Source: CANLBN01 sp050298695
GTDB taxonomy: Bacteria; Pseudomonadota; Gammaproteobacteria; Pseudomonadales; Cellvibrionaceae
Length of the DNA stretch: 46,912 nt
Direction: 5' to 3'
NCBI GenBank assembly: GCA_050298695.1
Contig: JBNKUQ010000013.1
Location: 1-46,912, forward strand
Shown: piece after piece, positions 43,987 to 46,912 of the stretch
Layout: each line of letters starts with the position of its first letter
How positions within the stretch are numbered: position 1 is the first letter of the stretch
Program-made: the position numbers and the translations under genes
The notes under the pieces: model-generated
The model's database searches: none
What the model was told of the DNA's origin: nothing
The model's input: only the letters and a program-made list of their open reading frames with translations

Positions 43987-44014
43987 TTGAATGTAAATAA
44001 AATTTATATATGAT
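43987..44014 (+). promoter_or_regulatory. Candidate promoter of the glmS-glmE-mal operon
   Basis: TTGAAT (43987-43992), a 16-bp spacer and TATGAT (44009-44014) lie in the divergent region. The neighbouring sequence around 43965-43990 is rich in ATAA/TTAT dyads that could be LysR-binding boxes of T-N11-A type. The promoter is a reasonable sigma70 match; the operator is only suggested. Confidence 0.5.
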
Positions 44015-44044
44015 TTACCTGCATTGTTAGCCTATTCACGCAAG

Positions 44045-44078
44045 GGCATCACTAAAAATCCTAATTTTTAGTGATGCC
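44045..44078. repeat. Intergenic palindromic repeat, copy 2 (perfect hairpin)
   Basis: GGCATCACTAAAAAT (44045-44059) and ATTTTTAGTGATGCC (44064-44078) form a perfect 15-bp stem with a CCTA loop. It shares its frame (GGCA-C-CTAAAAAT) with the imperfect copy at 7951-7983. It lies 30 bp before glmS, inside the expected 5' UTR, so it may affect translation or act as a partial terminator as well as being a dispersed repeat. Confidence 0.7.
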
Positions 44079-44107
44079 TTAACAGATAATCAACGACAGG
44101 TTTCAGT

Positions 44108-44566
44108 ATGATCAAAGTAAATGATGTGCATACCCTAGTTATCGGTGTCATTGGTGCGGATTGCCACGCAGTGGGTAATAAAATTATTAATAGCGTATTC
44201 TCAGATTTGGGTTTTAAGGTGGTCAATCTTGGGGTAATGGTGAGTCAAGATGACTATATCGATGCTGCCCTTGAGCACGACGCAGATGCCATCTTGGTGT
44301 CCTCAATATATGGTCACGGCGAGATTGATTGCATGGGATTCAGGCAGCGCTGTATCGCCCGTGGTATTCCGGATAGCGTGCTCTATGTTGGCGGGAACTT
44401 GGTCATTGGCAAAAAAGATTTTGAAGAGACAGAGTGTCTATTTCTTGATATGGGCTTTGATCGTGTTTTTCCTCCCAGTGTTGATTTGTATGATGTGGCT
44501 AATCTATTGTCCGACGATATCCAGGAGCGTCGTGAGCAGCGCGCAAGGCAAGCTCAAGTTGCTTAG
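44108..44566 (+). CDS. glmS: Glutamate mutase (methylaspartate mutase) S subunit, cobalamin-binding
   Basis: This is the small B12-binding subunit of glutamate mutase, which interconverts L-glutamate and (2S,3S)-3-methylaspartate by a radical rearrangement. The 152-residue protein has IGVIGADCHAVGNKI with the DxHxxG cobalamin motif (D18, H20, G23); H20 is the expected cobalt ligand. LVSSIYGHGEIDCMG and LYVGGNLVIGK are the other conserved blocks. The C-terminus extends about 15 residues in an Arg/Gln-rich tail. The name glmS is shared with glucosamine-6-phosphate synthase, an unrelated enzyme. It is 17 bp before glmE. Confidence 0.93.
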   Translation: MIKVNDVHTLVIGVIGADCHAVGNKIINSVFSDLGFKVVNLGVMVSQDDYIDAALEHDADAILVSSIYGHGEIDCMGFRQRCIARGIPDSVLYVGGNLVIGKKDFEETECLFLDMGFDRVFPPSVDLYDVANLLSDDIQERREQRARQAQVA

Positions 44567-44583
44567 CTAGGGGATATCGCTCC

Positions 44584-46113
44584 ATGGTTATTGAAGTTAG
44601 CTATCAGTGTTTGAGTCAAAAGTGTTTCCAAGCTGAGCGCAAGCAGGTTTTACAGTCTTGGCCAACGGGTAAAGACGTTTGCTGGCGATCGGCTATCCAT
44701 TATCAAGAGTCCATTCCAGAAAAAAAACGTTTTTCCTCCGTATTGGCAAATGCTGAGCGAGATCAGAAGACCTTGTTGCAGCCTCGAGCAGGAGTTGCAC
44801 TGCTTAACGAGCAGATCGCTTTGCTTCAACACTTGCAGTCTGGGTGTGATTTGCTGCCAACCACCATTGATGCCTACACCCGTCTAAATCGTTACCAAGA
44901 AGCGCAGGTGGGTATTCAAAAGTCAATAGAAGCAGGAAAATCATTGCTGAATGGATTTCCGGCGGTCAATCATGGTTTATCGAAATGCAGGGAGCTTGTT
45001 GAGTCGGTAGAAAAGCCTATTGAAGTAAGACACGGAACACCTGATGCGCGATTATTGACGGAAATTACCATGGCCGCTGGCTTTACTAGTAATGAAGGTG
45101 GCGGCATTTCTTACAATATTCCTTATGCAAAAAAAGTGTCTTTGGAACAGTCTATTCGTCATTGGCAGTACTGTGATCGCCTAGTTGGTTTGTATGCCGA
45201 GCAGGGAATTATTATCAACAGGGAGCCTTTTGGTCCTCTAACGGGAACCTTGGTCCCTCCTTTTATCTCTCACTGTGTTGCCTTGCTTGAAGGTTTGTTG
45301 GCCCTAAAGCAAGGTGTTAAGTGTATTACCTTGGGTTATGGGCAGGCGGGAAATTTGCTCCAAGATATTGCGGCTATTTGTTCCTTGAGAGAGTTGGCTC
45401 ATGAGTATTTTCGTGAGTCGGGTTTTGAGGATTATCGTCTTAGTACAGTCTTTCATCAGTGGATGGGCGGCTTTCCAGAGAATGAAGCGCAGGCCTATGG
45501 CGTTATTAGCTTGGGTGCAACAGCAGCTGCATTGTCGGGTGCGACAAAAGTGATAGTTAAGACGCCCCATGAAGCGGGCGGTGTTCCTACTAAAGAGGCG
45601 AACCTGCAAGGCTTGCATACAACGGGGCAGATTATCAATATGGTCCGTGAGCAACCGTTTCCCGATAGTGACGCGCTTGCCCAAGAAATTGCACTCATAA
45701 AAAGAGAGGTTCGAGCGGTCCTGGGGCAGGTGTTTCATCTAGGATCAGGTGATTGGGCGGTAGGAGCCATTAAGGCTTTTGCGTCTGGCGTATTAGATAT
45801 TCCTTTTGCTCCCTCGGATGCTAATGCGGGCGTTCTGATGCCTGTGCGTGATAACAATGGGGCGGTAAGAATTCTTAGTCCTGGAAATGTCCCTTTGCCA
45901 GAGGATGTTATGACTTATCACCGTGACAAGTTGGCAGAAAGGGCGCTCGTTGAAGGACGAGAGGTCTCATTTAAGATGGTGGTTGATGATATCAATGCCA
46001 TTTCTAAAGGGCGTTTGATAGGGCGGCCTTCAGTGGGTGTCTCAAATAAATCCAGTGCCTCTGCAAAAACGACGTTGCCACGCCAAATGCATTCACCACT
46101 TATCCATTCCTAA
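44584..46113 (+). CDS. glmE: Glutamate mutase (methylaspartate mutase) E subunit
   Basis: This is the catalytic TIM-barrel subunit of glutamate mutase and forms the complex with GlmS. The protein has 509 residues; the family core is about 483 residues, so there is a Ser/Lys-rich tail of about 25 residues. Conserved residues of the arginine claw are visible as R68, R100 and R149 (in VRHGTPDARLL), with SNEGGGISYNIPYAK carrying E171, Y177 and Y181, and TVFHQWMGGFP and VKTPHEAGGVPTKEAN further on. The usual reactivase gene mutL/glmL is not between glmS and glmE. It is followed by mal, 40 bp downstream. Confidence 0.93.
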   Translation: MVIEVSYQCLSQKCFQAERKQVLQSWPTGKDVCWRSAIHYQESIPEKKRFSSVLANAERDQKTLLQPRAGVALLNEQIALLQHLQSGCDLLPTTIDAYTRLNRYQEAQVGIQKSIEAGKSLLNGFPAVNHGLSKCRELVESVEKPIEVRHGTPDARLLTEITMAAGFTSNEGGGISYNIPYAKKVSLEQSIRHWQYCDRLVGLYAEQGIIINREPFGPLTGTLVPPFISHCVALLEGLLALKQGVKCITLGYGQAGNLLQDIAAICSLRELAHEYFRESGFEDYRLSTVFHQWMGGFPENEAQAYGVISLGATAAALSGATKVIVKTPHEAGGVPTKEANLQGLHTTGQIINMVREQPFPDSDALAQEIALIKREVRAVLGQVFHLGSGDWAVGAIKAFASGVLDIPFAPSDANAGVLMPVRDNNGAVRILSPGNVPLPEDVMTYHRDKLAERALVEGREVSFKMVVDDINAISKGRLIGRPSVGVSNKSSASAKTTLPRQMHSPLIHS

Positions 46114-46153
46114 TTTAATTTATCCATAACAGTGACTTATCAACGAAAGAACT

Positions 46154-46912
46154 ATGAAAATTATACGAGCTTTATTTATGCCGGGGCACTCCGCCTTTTA
46201 TTTTGATGACCAACAAGCCATTAAATCGGGTGCGGTGCAAAATGGTTTTACCTATACAGGCAGTGCGCAGACACCTGGTTTTCAACAGGTCAGACAACCA
46301 GGGCAGTGTATTTCCGTTTTGTTAGAGTTGGAAAACGGTAACTTTGCAAAAGGGGATTGTGTTGCCGTTCAATATTCTGGAGCGGGTGGGCGCGATCCCA
46401 TGTTTGATGCAAGACGCTACCTTCCCATGCTTGAGGATCTAGTTGCCCCTTTGTTGGTAGGGCGCAATGTAAAAACGTTTATTGATAATGCGCGTTTTAT
46501 TGATGAGCTAAAAGTTGATGGGAGTCGTCTGCATACCGCTATTCGTTATGGCGTCTCTCAAGCTTTTCTCGATGCAGCGGCTATCGCTAATAAGACCTTG
46601 AAGGCTGAAGTGGTCATGCGAGAGTATAAATTACCCATGGTGACTAAAGCAGTTTCTTTGTTTGGGCAAAGCGGGGACGATCGTTACGGCGCGGTGGATA
46701 AGATGATCATGCGCCGTGTTGATGCGCTGCCTCATGCCCTTGTAAATAACATTCCCGACAAGTTGGGAGAGTGTGGCGAAAAGCTGATCGAGTATGTGCA
46801 GTGGTTGTCCCGGCGTATTCCTGGAATCGTTGATTATGCGACACGTAGACGATTTGAACGATCTAATGATAGTTGGCAAGGATCCGTGTAACGGACAAGA
46901 GAACTTTTCCCC
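46154..46912 (+). CDS. mal: 3-methylaspartate ammonia-lyase, 5' part, reading frame disrupted near the window end
   Basis: Methylaspartate ammonia-lyase removes ammonia from 3-methylaspartate to give mesaconate, the next step after glutamate mutase. Residues 1 to about 222 match the family (DDQQAIKSGAVQNGFTYTGS, VAVQYSGAGGRDP, GQSGDDRYGAVDKMI, DALPHALVNN with the catalytic H194). After EYVQWLSRRI the similarity stops, and the frame ends with TAA at 46889-46891 after 245 residues; the family is about 413 residues. A fragment similar to the expected HIDVYGTIG region appears at 46842 in another frame (HVDDLND). Either the last 90 bases contain sequencing or assembly errors at a contig end, or the gene is broken. 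Confidence 0.85.

Overview
The window looks like chromosomal DNA from a gammaproteobacterium, probably a marine, moderately A/T-rich member of or near the Cellvibrionales. The basis is RpoB, RpoC, S12, S7, EF-G and EF-Tu of gammaproteobacterial type, a PilY1-type minor pilin locus, and standard sigma70-like promoters. No rRNA, tRNA, insertion sequence, prophage gene or CRISPR array was seen. The window opens inside rpoB and closes inside a methylaspartate ammonia-lyase gene.

Layout. (1) 1-6066: the 3' part of rpoB and complete rpoC, ending in a strong terminator. (2) 6155-7921: an L,D-transpeptidase-fold protein and an M14 zinc peptidase, convergent with overlapping 3' ends; both should act on peptidoglycan peptides. 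(3) 7922-17811: a rightward exopolysaccharide (EPS) cluster. It begins with a leader rich in inverted repeats and a secreted clan GH-A-like protein, followed by an outer-membrane beta-barrel, a Wza-like lipoprotein, a Wzc-like tyrosine autokinase, a processive-type GT2, a WecG/TagA glycosyltransferase and a Wzy/ligase-like membrane protein. (4) 17817-24305: a leftward operon converging on it: GT2, a fused oxidoreductase-epimerase, a separate epimerase, a GT4 and a separate Gfo/Idh/MocA oxidoreductase. (5) 24425-26805: an M48 peptidase and a DUF898/YjgN membrane protein. (6) 27015-34141: the str genes rpsL, rpsG, fusA and tuf, then a second EF-G gene, with terminators and promoters dividing them into three likely units. 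(7) 34139-35563: an exported alpha/beta hydrolase with a beta-rich C-terminal domain. (8) 35992-42971: type IV minor pilin operon fimT-pilV-pilW-pilX-pilY1-pilE. (9) 43009-46912: a LysR regulator divergent from B12-dependent glutamate mutase genes glmS and glmE, followed by the start of mal.

How the genes work together. The two EPS operons form one surface-polysaccharide locus: nucleotide-sugar modification and glycosyl transfer (leftward operon, GT2, WecG/TagA), polymerisation (Wzy-like), and length control and export (Wzc, Wza, barrel), with a periplasmic glycosidase-like protein. Glutamate mutase and methylaspartate ammonia-lyase would convert glutamate through 3-methylaspartate to mesaconate and ammonia.

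Main points of interest: a 5' leader before the EPS gene at 8254 in which copies of an 8-mer and its complement can form mutually exclusive helices, one covering the ribosome-binding site; about 21 kb of envelope and EPS genes between rpoC and rpsL, which are usually close neighbours; a fused oxidoreductase-epimerase beside stand-alone versions of both halves; and a 28-bp perfect palindrome with T7/A7 runs inside the wzc-like gene.
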